DNA from: Luteimonas sp. 9C
Lineage (GTDB): Bacteria; Pseudomonadota; Gammaproteobacteria; Xanthomonadales; Xanthomonadaceae
Direction: 5' to 3'
DNA length: 64,000 bases
Assembly: GCF_902506295.1 (NCBI RefSeq)
Contig: NZ_LR733313.1
Coordinates: 248,001-312,000, forward strand
Under the pieces are notes generated by a model. That model had not been told where the DNA came from and did not search any database. It worked only from the letters and a program-made list of their open reading frames with translations. Below are positions 18,386 to 27,046 of this stretch, piece after piece. The first letter of the stretch is position 1; each line of letters opens with the position of its first letter. The translations under genes and the position numbers were made by a program.

Positions 18386-20497
18386 CTAGTCCTGGACCGC
18401 GAGCGCCGGCGACGCGAAGCCCGCGCCTGCTTCGATGCCGTCGTAGAACGCGTCACTGCCGACATGGGCGCCGCCGCCCGCCGCGGCTGCCGCGGCGTCG
18501 TCACGGAACTCGCCGGCGATGCGGACAATCGTCTCCTCTATTTCGAAGAACGCGTCGAGCACCACCGGGTCGAACGTCGTCCCGCGCAGCGCGTGCATCA
18601 TCGCCATCGCCTGTGCGTGCGGGAACGGCGGTTTGTAGCAGCGCCGGTTGACCAGCGCGTCGTAGACGTCGGCCACCGCCATGATCCGGCCCGACAGCGG
18701 AATCGCCGGGCCTTTCAGGCCGGCCGGGTACCCCGAGCCGTCCCACTTCTCGTGATGCGTGGCGGCGATCTCGGCCGCCACCGACAGGAAGTTGTCGCCT
18801 TCGATGTGGCGCGACGTGCTGAGGATGATGGTGCGGCCGAACTCCGCATGCCGGCGCATCAGCACCCATTCCGCCTCGGTCAGCGGACCCGGCTTGAGCA
18901 GGATGTGGTCGGGCACGCCGACCTTGCCGATGTCGTGCAGCGGCGCCGACAGGAACAGCAGGTCGATGTAGGCGTCGGTCAGCACGTCGACGTAGCGGCC
19001 GGTGTCGCGCAGGCGCTGCGCGATGGCGCGCACGTAATGCTGGGTGCGCTTGATGTGCGCGCCGGTCTCGGGATCGCGCGTTTCGGCGACCGCCGACATC
19101 GATTCGATGGTCACCTGCCGCGCATTCTCGAGCTGCCGGCGCCAGCGGCGCGCATGTCGCTGCTGCGCCCAGACGCGGATCGCGGAAGCGGTCAGCAACA
19201 CCGTCGCCGCCACGAGTGCCGGCGCCGCGACCGGCAGCACCAGGCCCAGCATGTCGAAGCCCACGAACGCCAGCGCACCGAGCGCGAGCATCACACCGAG
19301 CGTCACGATCGCCACCGTCAGCAGATTGCGCCCTGCGACGAGCAGACCGCCCTGCAGCAACGCGATCAACAGTCCGAAGGCCAGCGCCGCGCCGGCGCCC
19401 CAGGTCGGCGATCGCAGGACGCGTCCGTCGACGATGTTCTGCATCAGCGCCGATTGCACTTTCGAGCCCGAGAACGTGCGGCTCAACGCGGTCACGTGCC
19501 GGTCGCCGAGCCCCACCGCCGACGAGCCGATCACCACGATCTTGTCGCGCAGCGCCTGCGGCGCAAGCCGGCCCGCGAGCACGTCCACCGCCGGCACGCT
19601 GGCATAGCGCGCCGGCGGACCGTCGAACCGCAGCAGCGCATGCCCCCGGCGATCGATCGGCACCACGTGCGGGCCGATGACGAGCGACGCGCCATCGCGA
19701 CCGCGCACCACCTGTCCGGACGACACGCCCAGCGCCTGCATCGTCGTCGCCAGTGCCAGACTGGGCTGCAGCACACCGCGGTATTCGATCAGCAGCGGCA
19801 GGCGCCGCAGCACACCGTCGCCATCGACCTGCATGTTGACGAACCCGCTGACGCGGGTCTGCGCGCCGATCGCGTCGACGTTGTCGAGAACGCCACGCGC
19901 GCTGTCGAGATCCAGTGCGTCCAGCGCACCCTCGAAGCCCACGCCGGGCCGCGTGGGCGCGGTCTCGCGGGTGGCGTGGTCGAAATAGAAATAGCGCGCG
20001 CCGACGACGCCGGCATCGGCCATCGCCTGGCCCAGGTAGCCGTCGTTGTCGAGCAGGCCATCGGGTACGCCGGTGATCGCGACATCGAGGCCGAAATCGC
20101 GCTGGAAGGTCTTCTGGATATCGGCCAGCGACACCCGGTCCGCCTCGGGCAGCAGCACGTCGAGCGCGATCGCCGACGGGCGTTCGGCGGCGATGCGCTC
20201 GACCAGTGCCGCCAGTCGATACCGTGGCCACGGCCACTGCCCCACGGCCGACAGGCTCACGTCGTCGATATCGACGACGACGGTGCTGCTCGGCGCCGGC
20301 GACGCGGTCGCCGTGGCGCGCATCATCGTGTCGAGCAGCGCGTTGTCGAGCCGCGCGACCGGCGCAGCGCGCAGCAGCCCGGCGACACCGATTGCCAGCG
20401 CCATCGACACACCCAGCACCAGCAACAGCAGGTCCTGCCGGCGACTCTGCGCGGCCCCGATGCCCGGCGGCTGCGCGCGTGCGTCTATGCGGCGCAT
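18386..20497 (-). CDS. CHASE2 sensor with HD-GYP c-di-GMP phosphodiesterase domain
   Basis: About 703 residues. An N-terminal membrane segment (LLLLVLGVSMALAIGVAGLL) precedes an extracytoplasmic CHASE2 domain (VVVDIDDVSLSAVGQWPWPR, RPSAIALDVLLPEADR, LRDKIVVIGSSAVGLGDRH). Three membrane segments follow near residues 370-447 (from GAGAALAFGLLIALL). The C-terminal HD-GYP domain has HDIGKVGVPD near residue 520 and HHEKWDGSGYPAGLKG near residue 580, so hydrolysis of c-di-GMP is expected. Usually CHASE2 is joined to an adenylate cyclase or kinase; HD-GYP output is less common. It is last in an operon after FecR-like and OmpA-like genes. ATG 20497 was chosen over GTG 20506. Confidence 0.92.
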   Translation of the reverse strand: MRRIDARAQPPGIGAAQSRRQDLLLLVLGVSMALAIGVAGLLRAAPVARLDNALLDTMMRATATASPAPSSTVVVDIDDVSLSAVGQWPWPRYRLAALVERIAAERPSAIALDVLLPEADRVSLADIQKTFQRDFGLDVAITGVPDGLLDNDGYLGQAMADAGVVGARYFYFDHATRETAPTRPGVGFEGALDALDLDSARGVLDNVDAIGAQTRVSGFVNMQVDGDGVLRRLPLLIEYRGVLQPSLALATTMQALGVSSGQVVRGRDGASLVIGPHVVPIDRRGHALLRFDGPPARYASVPAVDVLAGRLAPQALRDKIVVIGSSAVGLGDRHVTALSRTFSGSKVQSALMQNIVDGRVLRSPTWGAGAALAFGLLIALLQGGLLVAGRNLLTVAIVTLGVMLALGALAFVGFDMLGLVLPVAAPALVAATVLLTASAIRVWAQQRHARRWRRQLENARQVTIESMSAVAETRDPETGAHIKRTQHYVRAIAQRLRDTGRYVDVLTDAYIDLLFLSAPLHDIGKVGVPDHILLKPGPLTEAEWVLMRRHAEFGRTIILSTSRHIEGDNFLSVAAEIAATHHEKWDGSGYPAGLKGPAIPLSGRIMAVADVYDALVNRRCYKPPFPHAQAMAMMHALRGTTFDPVVLDAFFEIEETIVRIAGEFRDDAAAAAAGGGAHVGSDAFYDGIEAGAGFASPALAVQD

Positions 20498-20540
20498 CGG
20501 ACGCACGCCGCGCGACGGCAGAGCCGAAGGGCCGTCACGC

Positions 20541-21152
20541 TCACAGGATCAGGATCTCCGCGCGCCGGTTGCGCGGCTCGGGCTTGCCGGGCGGCGTGGG
20601 CACCAGCGGCGACTTGTCGCCAAACCAGTCCAGCTGCATCGGCAACGCCGGATCGATCTGGCGCAGCAGCGCAGCCACCGCGCGCGCGCGTTCCGCCGAA
20701 AGCTGCAGGTTGTACGCAGGCGCGCCAGCGGAATCCGCATAGCCGAACACCGTCACTTCCGTCGGCAGGCGGTTGCGCACCGCGGCCAGCACCTCGGGCA
20801 GCATCCGCCGGGATTCGGGCGTGAGCTCCATGCTGTCGAAGCGGAAATTCAGCACGAAACTCAGCGGCGGCGTGGGCTGCGCATCGAGCAAGGCGCGATG
20901 TTTCGCCTCGAAGGCCTCGCGCGTCTCGGCCCTGGCCTGCGCCGGCGCTCCCGACGTGCCGGCGTCGACACGGCCGTAGGCCTGGTCGAGCCGCTGTTCG
21001 CCCTGTGCGTTGCGCACCACCACCGCGCCCACGTTGCCGTCCTGGTCGGGCAGCAGGGTCACGCGCGTGGGCGCGGCGGAACACGCCGACAGCACGGCGG
21101 CCAGCGACAGCAGCGCCAGTGCGCGCCAGCGACCACGACAGACATGCCGCAT
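20541..21152 (-). CDS. OmpA-family lipoprotein
   Basis: About 203 residues. Lipoprotein signal with LSLAAVLSACS, then a Gln/Ala-rich linker (residues about 60-100). A C-terminal OmpA peptidoglycan-binding domain follows: LNFRFDSMELTPESRRML, VTVFGYADSAGAPAYNLQLS, ERARAVAALLRQ and ending PEPRNRRAEILIL. It would anchor an outer- or inner-membrane lipid to the cell wall. It starts two bases after the stop of the FecR-like gene and precedes the CHASE2 gene, so the three are probably co-expressed. Start ATG 21152 gives the lipobox. Confidence 0.9.
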   Translation of the reverse strand: MRHVCRGRWRALALLSLAAVLSACSAAPTRVTLLPDQDGNVGAVVVRNAQGEQRLDQAYGRVDAGTSGAPAQARAETREAFEAKHRALLDAQPTPPLSFVLNFRFDSMELTPESRRMLPEVLAAVRNRLPTEVTVFGYADSAGAPAYNLQLSAERARAVAALLRQIDPALPMQLDWFGDKSPLVPTPPGKPEPRNRRAEILIL

Positions 21153-21154
21153 GC

Positions 21155-21598
21155 TCAGTTCGCCTCGATCAGGAAGCGCGTGCCGCGCACGCCCACCGTG
21201 GCCTGCGGCGTTTCCACCTGCACCGATTCCGGCGCCAGGCGGCCGATCTTGCCGGACTCGTAGATCGCCGAGCCCTGCCCCATGTAGACCGAGAACGCAT
21301 ACCGGTTGGCCTTCGGCTCGAACACGTAGTCGCGCACGTGGACATCCGCACCGCCGCCGAGCGTGAGCATGGTGCCGTCGCGGAACACGATCGATGCCGT
21401 CGCGCCCGGCGCCGTCACGATGCGATCGGCGATCTGCAACTGCGTGCCTGCTTCCGCCGCGCGCGTGGCGCTGGCCTGCACGATGCTGACGCCGCCGGAA
21501 ACGGCCTTCATCAATCCCACGTGCTGATCCGCCGCCGCAACCGTCCACGCGCTGCACGCCAGCCCGACCGCGGCCAGCAACGCCCATATCTTCGACAT
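21155..21598 (-). CDS. FecR-domain protein, secreted
   Basis: About 147 residues. Signal peptide (ALLAAVGLACSAWTVAAA) followed by a FecR-type domain: VGLMKAVSGGVSIVQ, GTQLQIADRIVTAPGATAS, TMLTLGGGADVHVRDYVF and VQVETPQATVGVRGTRFLI. It lacks the transmembrane anti-sigma helix of true FecR, so it is a periplasmic FecR-like ligand or scaffold protein. These are commonly encoded just before OmpA-like and CHASE2 genes, as here. ATG 21598 is preceded by AGGGGAA at suitable spacing. First gene of the presumed three-gene operon. Confidence 0.9.
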   Translation of the reverse strand: MSKIWALLAAVGLACSAWTVAAADQHVGLMKAVSGGVSIVQASATRAAEAGTQLQIADRIVTAPGATASIVFRDGTMLTLGGGADVHVRDYVFEPKANRYAFSVYMGQGSAIYESGKIGRLAPESVQVETPQATVGVRGTRFLIEAN

Positions 21599-21924
21599 CG
21601 AAGTTCCCCTGTTCATGTGTGCGCCCGCCCTGCGGCAGCGCGTCCAGCAGTCCCGCAGTGCCGGATGTCCGACGCCCTGCAAAGACCTTATGAAAACGTT
21701 AACGGCTGCGAGAGCGGATGCTACAGCGGCGATTTGTGAAGATCGCTTCACACCGTCATGCACGTTCAGGCACAACCCGGTCACCACGCCGCGAGACGAT
21801 TTCCGAAGCCAAATGCAGTGCGCCGATCTGCACGGCGCCCGAGCACGACCGCGCGCGATTGCCACGACAGAACGCGCCATCTGGCGTCCATCGTTTCGCA
21901 ATCAGGCGCACCGCGCCGCTCCGG
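21599..21924. other. Intergenic stretch upstream of the FecR operon
   Basis: No gene is seen here. It presumably carries the promoter of the FecR-OmpA-CHASE2 operon, but no convincing -35/-10 pair could be chosen. A perfect inverted repeat TGTGAA-N6-TTCACA lies at 21735-21752; its half-sites resemble CRP/Clp half-sites but are two bases further apart than the usual TGTGA-N6-TCACA. Confidence 0.3.
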
Positions 21925-23580
21925 TCAGGACGCGATCCGCGCACCCGGCGCAGCGGCATCGCGCGGTGACGTCCCCGCCACGAAGACGCTGAGCCCGCTC
22001 GACTGACGTTTGGCCTGGTACATGGCCGCATCCGCCGCGCGCAGGTAGTCGTCGCCGGTCACCAGACCGGCATCGCTGCACACCAGACCGACGCTTGCGC
22101 CGGCACGCACCGTCAACGTCTCGATCGCATAGGGCGCCGCCAGGGCGGCGGCGATCTGCTGACCGCGCGCGGCGGCATCGACGGGGTCGACCGATTCCAG
22201 CAGCACGTTGAACTCGTCGCCGCTCATGCGCGCCACCAGATCGACCGCGCGCACGCAGCGTTCCAGCCGGCGTGCGACCTGTTGCAGCAACTGGTCGCCG
22301 ACGTGGTGGCCGTGGGTGTCGTTGACCGCCTTGAAGCCGTCGAGGTCGAGCATCAACACGGCGAAGCGCGTGTCGACACCGCCTGCGGACGCGCCATCGG
22401 CGTGCAGCGCAATCGCGTGCTCCAGCCGGGCACGGAACAGCGGCCGGCCCGGCAGGTTCGTCAGCGCGTCATAGGAACTGCCGCGCTCGGCCAGATCGCT
22501 CAGCGAGCCCGCCATCCGCACCGCGACGCCGTCCTCGAACCGGGCCACGCCGCGCCAGTTCACCCAGACCAGCCGGCCCGAGCCGTGCCAGGCGCGGAAG
22601 TCGACGGAAAAGTTGGGACGCTCGCCCGACAGATGTCTGCGGCACGCCGACTGCACGCGGTCGCGGTCGTCGGGGTCGATGATCTGTCGCAGAAAGCGCC
22701 AGCCGTCGGCGTGCACGTGCCCGGCGTCGTCGAATCCGAGAATCTCGTGGAAGCGCGCCGACACATGCAGCACGTCCGTGCGCAGGTCCCAATCCCAGAT
22801 GCCGTCGTTGGACCCGCGCGTCGCCAGCGCGTAGCGCTCGTCGGAGCGCAGCAGTTCGAGTTCGGCGGTCTTCTGCCGGGTGACGTCGATCATCAGGCCG
22901 ATCATGCGGTTCGGCCGCCCCGCCTCGACCACCGTGCGGCACAGATCGCGCACCCACACGACCTCGCCGGTGCGCGTGATCAACCGGTAACTCATTTCGT
23001 AGGCGTAGCTGTGCGTGGCGTCGTAGGCGGCATCGTCGATCGCCAGCGCCGCCGGCAGATCGTCGGGATGCACGCGCGAGCGCCAGAACCCCGGATCGGC
23101 GCGCCACTGCTCCACCGTGAAGCCGAACAGGCGTTCCACCTGTGGGCTCAGGAAGGTGTTGCCCACGCCGCGCTCGGCTTCCCAGACCACGCCGTCGATC
23201 GTCTCCAGCAGTCGCAGGAAGCGCTGCCGCACCTCCACCAGCACTTGCTCGGTGACATCGGTGATCTCGATCAGCACGCCCTGGCGGCTGAGCACCCGGT
23301 CCGCCGCATCGGTCTCGGGTTGCAGCTGCAGCCGCATCCAGCGGTAGTCACCCTCGGCGAACCGCAGCCGGAACACCGGCATGCCGGAGCGCAGCGTGCC
23401 CACGTCGTCGGGATGCACGAACCCCAGCAGCGACTGCCCGACCGACTCGCCCACCGTGTGGCCCGTGCGCGTCTGCCACGCGGGATTGAGATAGGTGATC
23501 GTCCAGACCGCGTCCGTCTGCACCACCGCATCGGGCAGCAGCTGCAGCAGGTGTGCGGCGGGTGTGGGGACGGCGGGCAT
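21925..23580 (-). CDS. Triple-PAS GGDEF (SGDEF) protein
   Basis: About 551 residues. Three PAS-type domains at about 5-115 (AVWTITYLNPAWQTRTG), 117-240 (LETIDGVVWEAERG, YRLITRTGEVVWVRDL) and 245-365 (GSNDGIWDWDLRTDVLHVS, WHGSGRLVWVNWRG). A C-terminal GGDEF domain starts at SSYDALTNLPGRP. The signature reads SGDEF in ARMSGDEFNVLL, a variant found in some active cyclases, and an RAVD inhibitory-site motif lies five residues before it. The protein lacks membrane segments. ATG 23580 is chosen; the frame stays open upstream but without homology. Confidence 0.9.
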   Translation of the reverse strand: MPAVPTPAAHLLQLLPDAVVQTDAVWTITYLNPAWQTRTGHTVGESVGQSLLGFVHPDDVGTLRSGMPVFRLRFAEGDYRWMRLQLQPETDAADRVLSRQGVLIEITDVTEQVLVEVRQRFLRLLETIDGVVWEAERGVGNTFLSPQVERLFGFTVEQWRADPGFWRSRVHPDDLPAALAIDDAAYDATHSYAYEMSYRLITRTGEVVWVRDLCRTVVEAGRPNRMIGLMIDVTRQKTAELELLRSDERYALATRGSNDGIWDWDLRTDVLHVSARFHEILGFDDAGHVHADGWRFLRQIIDPDDRDRVQSACRRHLSGERPNFSVDFRAWHGSGRLVWVNWRGVARFEDGVAVRMAGSLSDLAERGSSYDALTNLPGRPLFRARLEHAIALHADGASAGGVDTRFAVLMLDLDGFKAVNDTHGHHVGDQLLQQVARRLERCVRAVDLVARMSGDEFNVLLESVDPVDAAARGQQIAAALAAPYAIETLTVRAGASVGLVCSDAGLVTGDDYLRAADAAMYQAKRQSSGLSVFVAGTSPRDAAAPGARIAS

Positions 23581-23755
23581 GAGGGCGATATGGTCACCGA
23601 AGCGCGAGCGGCCGGTCCAGCCTCGGCGTGCAGACCGGAGCGCAACTGCCCGCAACCCCACATCGATGGTTGCGCGTTCCGATGCGCGTCCAGCTCGATG
23701 TCTGCGCCGGCAGTCGTGTCCGGCGCGATGCGACGCGTGCGCGGCGTCGCATCCG

Positions 23756-24628
23756 TCAGTCTTCGACAGCGCTGATGCGGCCGTCTTCGATTTTCCAGAG
23801 ACCGTTCTCCATGGTGGAGACATAGAACGGCTTGCTTTTCCAGAGACTCCAGAACACATGGATCTCGGTCGGCGTCGGATCGAGCAGATGCGTCACGATC
23901 ATGCCGACCGAGTCGGGTGCCGGATTCAGATCGATGCAGCTGCGCGTATAGGGGCGCCACGCGGTCACGACATCGCCTTCGGTTTCCACGCGATTCGAGC
24001 CCCCAAGCCGCACCAGGCCTTTGGAGGGCCGCGGAATCAGAAAGACGACCCACTGCGCCTCCACGCTCGACGGCAACACCACCGTGTCGTAGGCCTCGCC
24101 GCAGCGCGGCGATTCGAAGCCCAATGCGGTCGTTCGGGCCTGTGCGGCCGCCCGCTCGTTCGGGGACAGCTTGGCCGGCTCCGGCAGCGCTTCGACCGGC
24201 GCGTTAAGGACGCCTTCGGCCGAGACCGGCGCGCGATAGAGCGCAGCGGACGCGTCGTCCAGCACGGTGACGTGGATCTGACCGCCATACCCCAGGGTGA
24301 TCTCGCCTGCCACGCGGTCGTCCGCGCGCATGGCCGGGTCGGCCGCCATGGCCGCACGCACCGCTTCGATCGCGCGGTAGTGCGTGTGGATCGTCCGGCC
24401 TGACACTTCGGCCGTTGCATTGGCATCCGCGTCGCTGATCGTTGAATCATCGCGGGCAAGCGCCGGCCCGGCGATCAGCAGCACGCTGACCAGCACCGCC
24501 CTGCACGCGTGTCGGCTGACGGAGGCACAGGCCTGTGCAACCGGACACCAGGCGCGCGGCGAGGCCGTCGCAGTCGTCTCATCCACGCAGGCTGAAGCCT
24601 GCTGCCTTGCAGCGTGCCGCGTTTGCAT
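23756..24628 (-). CDS. Secreted protein, unknown function
   Basis: About 290 residues. From ATG 24628 the first 45 residues are Ala/Arg/Cys-rich, followed by a clear signal-like segment (AVLVSVLLIAGPALARDDS); the true start may therefore be internal. The mature part has beta-rich stretches (ITLGYGGQIHVTVLDD, VVFLIPRPSKGLVRLGGSN, IHVFWSLWKSKPFYVST) and two cysteines (FESPRCGEAY and YTRSCIDLNP), probably a disulfide. No family is recognised. It is transcribed toward the PAS-GGDEF gene and lies 175 bases from it. Confidence 0.65.
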   Translation of the reverse strand: MQTRHAARQQASACVDETTATASPRAWCPVAQACASVSRHACRAVLVSVLLIAGPALARDDSTISDADANATAEVSGRTIHTHYRAIEAVRAAMAADPAMRADDRVAGEITLGYGGQIHVTVLDDASAALYRAPVSAEGVLNAPVEALPEPAKLSPNERAAAQARTTALGFESPRCGEAYDTVVLPSSVEAQWVVFLIPRPSKGLVRLGGSNRVETEGDVVTAWRPYTRSCIDLNPAPDSVGMIVTHLLDPTPTEIHVFWSLWKSKPFYVSTMENGLWKIEDGRISAVED

Positions 24629-24816
24629 GTGTGCCCCCACGCCGGCCCCAATCCGACGACGCCCCGACTCTATGGGGAAAGCAGGCGGGCCACCAGCCCC
24701 GAACGAAAGGCGATGCATCGACCGAATGGTGCCGGCCCACTGCCGGTCCATCGCGCGCACCGTGCCGATCCCTCGGTGGATTGACCGGGTTCTCGCCCAG
24801 GCGGCAAGCTCGGGCG

Positions 24817-25343
24817 ATGCGATACACGCTGGTCCAGACATCGATGTGGAGTGCGTTCGTCCTCGACATCGTCGACGGGCACGGTCGCAAGATGGGCGAG
24901 ATCCGCTCGCCGACCGTGTTCCAGTACAAGAACGCGCGCTTAGGTGGCATCCGCCCGGCTCGACGGCGGGCAACGTTGGGTTCGCGTTCGACGGCGTCGA
25001 TTACCAGGCCTGCGTGGAACTGCTGCGCAGAAGCCGGCATCCCGAGGTCCGCTACACACTGGAGCGCCAGGGCGAGATCCTGGCCAGCGTGGACGTGCTC
25101 CCGATGCCGTGGCGACGGTTCCCGGACGTGCGCGTGCGGCTGCCGATCCAGGCGGAGTGCGAACCCCAGGGCCGCATGTGGAACCGGCGGTACGCACTGC
25201 GTTCGGCGCATCGCCCGGTCGCCACCGTGTTCCACCCCCATCGCTTCACCCTGCGCACGCAACTGGCGGTGGACATCGCACCCGGGGAGCCGGTGCTGCC
25301 GCTGGTCTTCGCTGCCTACGTGATCAAGGAAATCCTGTACTGA
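24817..25343 (+). pseudogene. Frameshifted hypothetical gene
   Basis: Two frames together make one plausible protein. ATG 24817 begins MRYTLVQTSMWSAFVLDIVDGHGRKMGEI and runs to about 24938 (QYKNAR). From there the homologous-looking continuation is in the -1 frame: LRWHPPGSTAGNVGFAFDGV, then RRSRHPEVRYTLERQGEIL, PMPWRRFPDVRVRLPIQAEC and a C-terminus LPLVFAAYVIKEILY. A single missing C in cgc-ttaggtgg near 24939 would restore one frame of about 175 codons. No slippery heptamer is seen there, so programmed shifting is unlikely; either recent inactivation or a sequencing error is possible. Family not recognised. Confidence 0.6.
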
Positions 25344-25354
25344 TCCGCCATTGC

Positions 25355-25385
25355 AGGTGGGCCCACGCGACGTCCGTGGGCCTTG
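25355..25385. terminator. Possible bidirectional hairpin terminator
   Basis: Inverted repeat GGCCCACG (25360-25367), seven-base loop, CGTGGGCC (25375-25382), followed by TT. It lies between two convergent genes. The T-tract is short, so the terminator call is tentative. Confidence 0.45.
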
Positions 25386-25391
25386 CTCGAA

Positions 25392-26072
25392 TCAGTCGTC
25401 GTTCTTCGCCGCCTCTCGGGCCTGCGCGAATTCCGGGAAGGTCTCGGCCATCGAATCCTTGTCCGGCAGGATATAGAACACGCCGCCCTTCTCGAACGTC
25501 GTGCTGACGACCTGCTCGTAGAACGTGGGCGCGACGTTGATGCACCCGTGGGTCACGCGATTGTCGTCGGGCGTGGGCGATGCCAGGCGCTCGTCGCGTC
25601 GCTCGGCCGGAAGGCCGCTGGCCGTGGGGTGCATCGAGACGGCGGAATCGTAGTCCACCCAGAGCACGCGCCCGGCGTCGATCGATGGACCGTATCCGCC
25701 GACGAAACGACCGGCCGGCGTGGTGCGATCCCGGCCCGGAATCTCGCGCAGCGCAAGACCGGCGATACCGGGCGCTGCATGGTCGCCGACCGCCGACCCG
25801 AACAGCCCGGGGGCAGCGCCCCGCAGCTTGCCGTCGCCGCCGAACACCAGCACCTGCGCGGCGGCCTTGTCGATCACCGCAAACGGATAGCCCTGGTTGT
25901 CATTGGCGGCGATGACCCAGCCGGCAAGCTCGATCACCGCGTCGGACACGTCCTGGCCGGACGGCAGCTGGTCCGAGGCGATCACGGTTTTGGCGGCGTC
26001 CTCCTGGGCTGCAGCGACGCCAACGCTCGCACTGGCCAGCGCCAGCAGCAGCGCACCGTGGAAAACCCGCAT
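25392..26072 (-). CDS. L,D-transpeptidase (YkuD) family protein, secreted
   Basis: About 226 residues. Signal peptide (GALLLALASASVGVAAAQ) with a mature YkuD-type catalytic domain: QGYPFAVIDKAAAQVLVFG at the start, VSMHPTASG with a conserved His, and the active-site motif THGCINVAP in which Cys is the nucleophile. Such enzymes cross-link peptidoglycan or attach proteins to it in the periplasm. There is no LysM domain. It lies directly downstream of an Lpp-like lipoprotein gene on the same strand, a suggestive pairing because L,D-transpeptidases can anchor Lpp to peptidoglycan; whether this one does is an inference. Confidence 0.9.
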   Translation of the reverse strand: MRVFHGALLLALASASVGVAAAQEDAAKTVIASDQLPSGQDVSDAVIELAGWVIAANDNQGYPFAVIDKAAAQVLVFGGDGKLRGAAPGLFGSAVGDHAAPGIAGLALREIPGRDRTTPAGRFVGGYGPSIDAGRVLWVDYDSAVSMHPTASGLPAERRDERLASPTPDDNRVTHGCINVAPTFYEQVVSTTFEKGGVFYILPDKDSMAETFPEFAQAREAAKNDD

Positions 26073-26130
26073 GGCAGGGTGTGTGGACCTGGCGATGGGA
26101 CAACTCCTCGAAAGAACGGGCAATACACCG

Positions 26131-26159
26131 GGACCCGTGGCCCGAAGGCCCACGGGTCC
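26131..26159 (-). terminator. Hairpin downstream of the Lpp-like gene
   Basis: GGACCCGTGG (26131-26140) pairs with CCACGGGTCC (26150-26159) around an eight- to nine-base centre that can itself pair. It begins 14 bases after the stop of the Lpp-like gene. On the minus strand only a weak T-tract follows, so it may attenuate rather than end transcription into the L,D-transpeptidase gene. Confidence 0.6.
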
Positions 26160-26172
26160 CGGTCCGATCAGA

Positions 26173-26442
26173 TCAACCGCGCGGCGTGCGGCGCGGCGCC
26201 GTTTCCAGCTGCTGGACGCGACGTTCCATCTGATCCAGGCGCTGGTTGGCCTGCGTCGCGGACTGGTTGGCGGATTCCGCGCTCTGGGCCGCGCCCTGCA
26301 CCCGCGAGTCGAGGGTGTCGAGGCGCGTGTCGATGCGGGCGAAGTCGTCCTTGTAGGTGGCACAGCCACCAAGTCCCACGGCCGCGACCAGCGCCACGCC
26401 GACCATTTGTGCCGTCTTCTTATGCTGTTGGATGAGCGACAT
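26173..26442 (-). CDS. Lpp/OprI-like alanine-zipper lipoprotein
   Basis: About 89 residues. Lipobox GLGGC in VALVAAVGLGGCATY, then a heptad helix (DFARIDTRLDTLDSRVQGAAQ...ANQRLDQMERRVQQLE) built from alanine and hydrophobic heptads, as in Braun lipoprotein and OprI. Unlike E. coli Lpp it ends in TAPRRTPRG rather than a terminal lysine, so covalent attachment to peptidoglycan through a C-terminal Lys is not evident. A TATATT-like -10 element lies at 26472-26477 on the minus strand, 30 bases before the start. Confidence 0.88.
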   Translation of the reverse strand: MSLIQQHKKTAQMVGVALVAAVGLGGCATYKDDFARIDTRLDTLDSRVQGAAQSAESANQSATQANQRLDQMERRVQQLETAPRRTPRG

Positions 26443-26692
26443 TTCAGTTCTCCTGCTTCGGGGGAGTCCGGAATATAGCGGCGTTTTTGCCGCGGATTTC
26501 GTGCGCCTTCAGGCGAAATTGGAGTACATAAACGAGATGTGAAATTCACCGGATGGCCGACCTAGGGCGTGCCCTAGATGCCGGGAATAACGGGTTGTGA
26601 TGCGAATTTCGGACAGCCTTCTGATGAGGTCAGGCCCGCTTCGCCGACGCGGCGATCGTTCGATCCGCCAGCGGGCTGCAGTTTCAGCCGGA

Positions 26693-27046
26693 GGCAGAAC
26701 GGTGCCAGGTTCACTTTCCCGAGATCGCGGCGGGCTTCGACGGGGGCCTAGGCGCGTCAAAAGCTGACCACATGCGTTCTCATTGCCGAGCGATGCTGTC
26801 GGCATGGGCCGCACACCGCGATTCGATCTGCCGGGCGTTCCGCAGCACATCGTGCAGCGTGGAAACAACGGCAGAACGGTGCCAGGTTCACTTTCCCGAG
26901 ATCGCGGCGGGCTTCGAAGAGGGCCTGCGCGCGTCAAAGGCTGACCACATGCGTTCTCATTGCCGAGCGATGCTGTCAGCATGGGCCGCACACCGCGATT
27001 CGATCTGCCGGGCGTTCCGCAGCACATCGTGCAGCGCGGCAACAAC
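26693..27046. repeat. 177-bp tandem duplication at the 5' end of the RAYT element
   Basis: Copy 1 is 26693-26869 and copy 2 is 26870-27046. They differ at roughly nine positions, including cgacgggggcctagg versus cgaagagggcctgcg and cagcgtggaaac versus cagcgcggcaac. Each copy contains the left 19-base end of the RAYT element and the first 22 codons of the transposase, ending at RGNN. In copy 1 the gene then runs into copy 2 and stops. The copies' divergence argues against an assembly artefact. Confidence 0.9.
26804..26946 (+). pseudogene. Truncated 5' copy of the RAYT transposase gene
   Basis: ATG 26804 begins the same MGRTPRFDLPGVPQHIVQRG as the intact downstream gene. After RGNN the sequence joins the start of the second repeat copy, reading a short unrelated tail (GRTVPGSLSR...) and then a stop. 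It therefore lacks the HUH and tyrosine motifs and is not functional as a transposase. Confidence 0.75.

Noticed and set aside
21735..21752. TGTGAA-N6-TTCACA as a CRP/Clp site.
   Set aside because: The half-sites are two bases too far apart for the usual TGTGA-N6-TCACA site, so only the inverted repeat is recorded.
24930..24950. Programmed ribosomal frameshift in the gene at 24817.
   Set aside because: There is no slippery heptamer or hairpin in the right place, and the sequence is simply mended by one added base.
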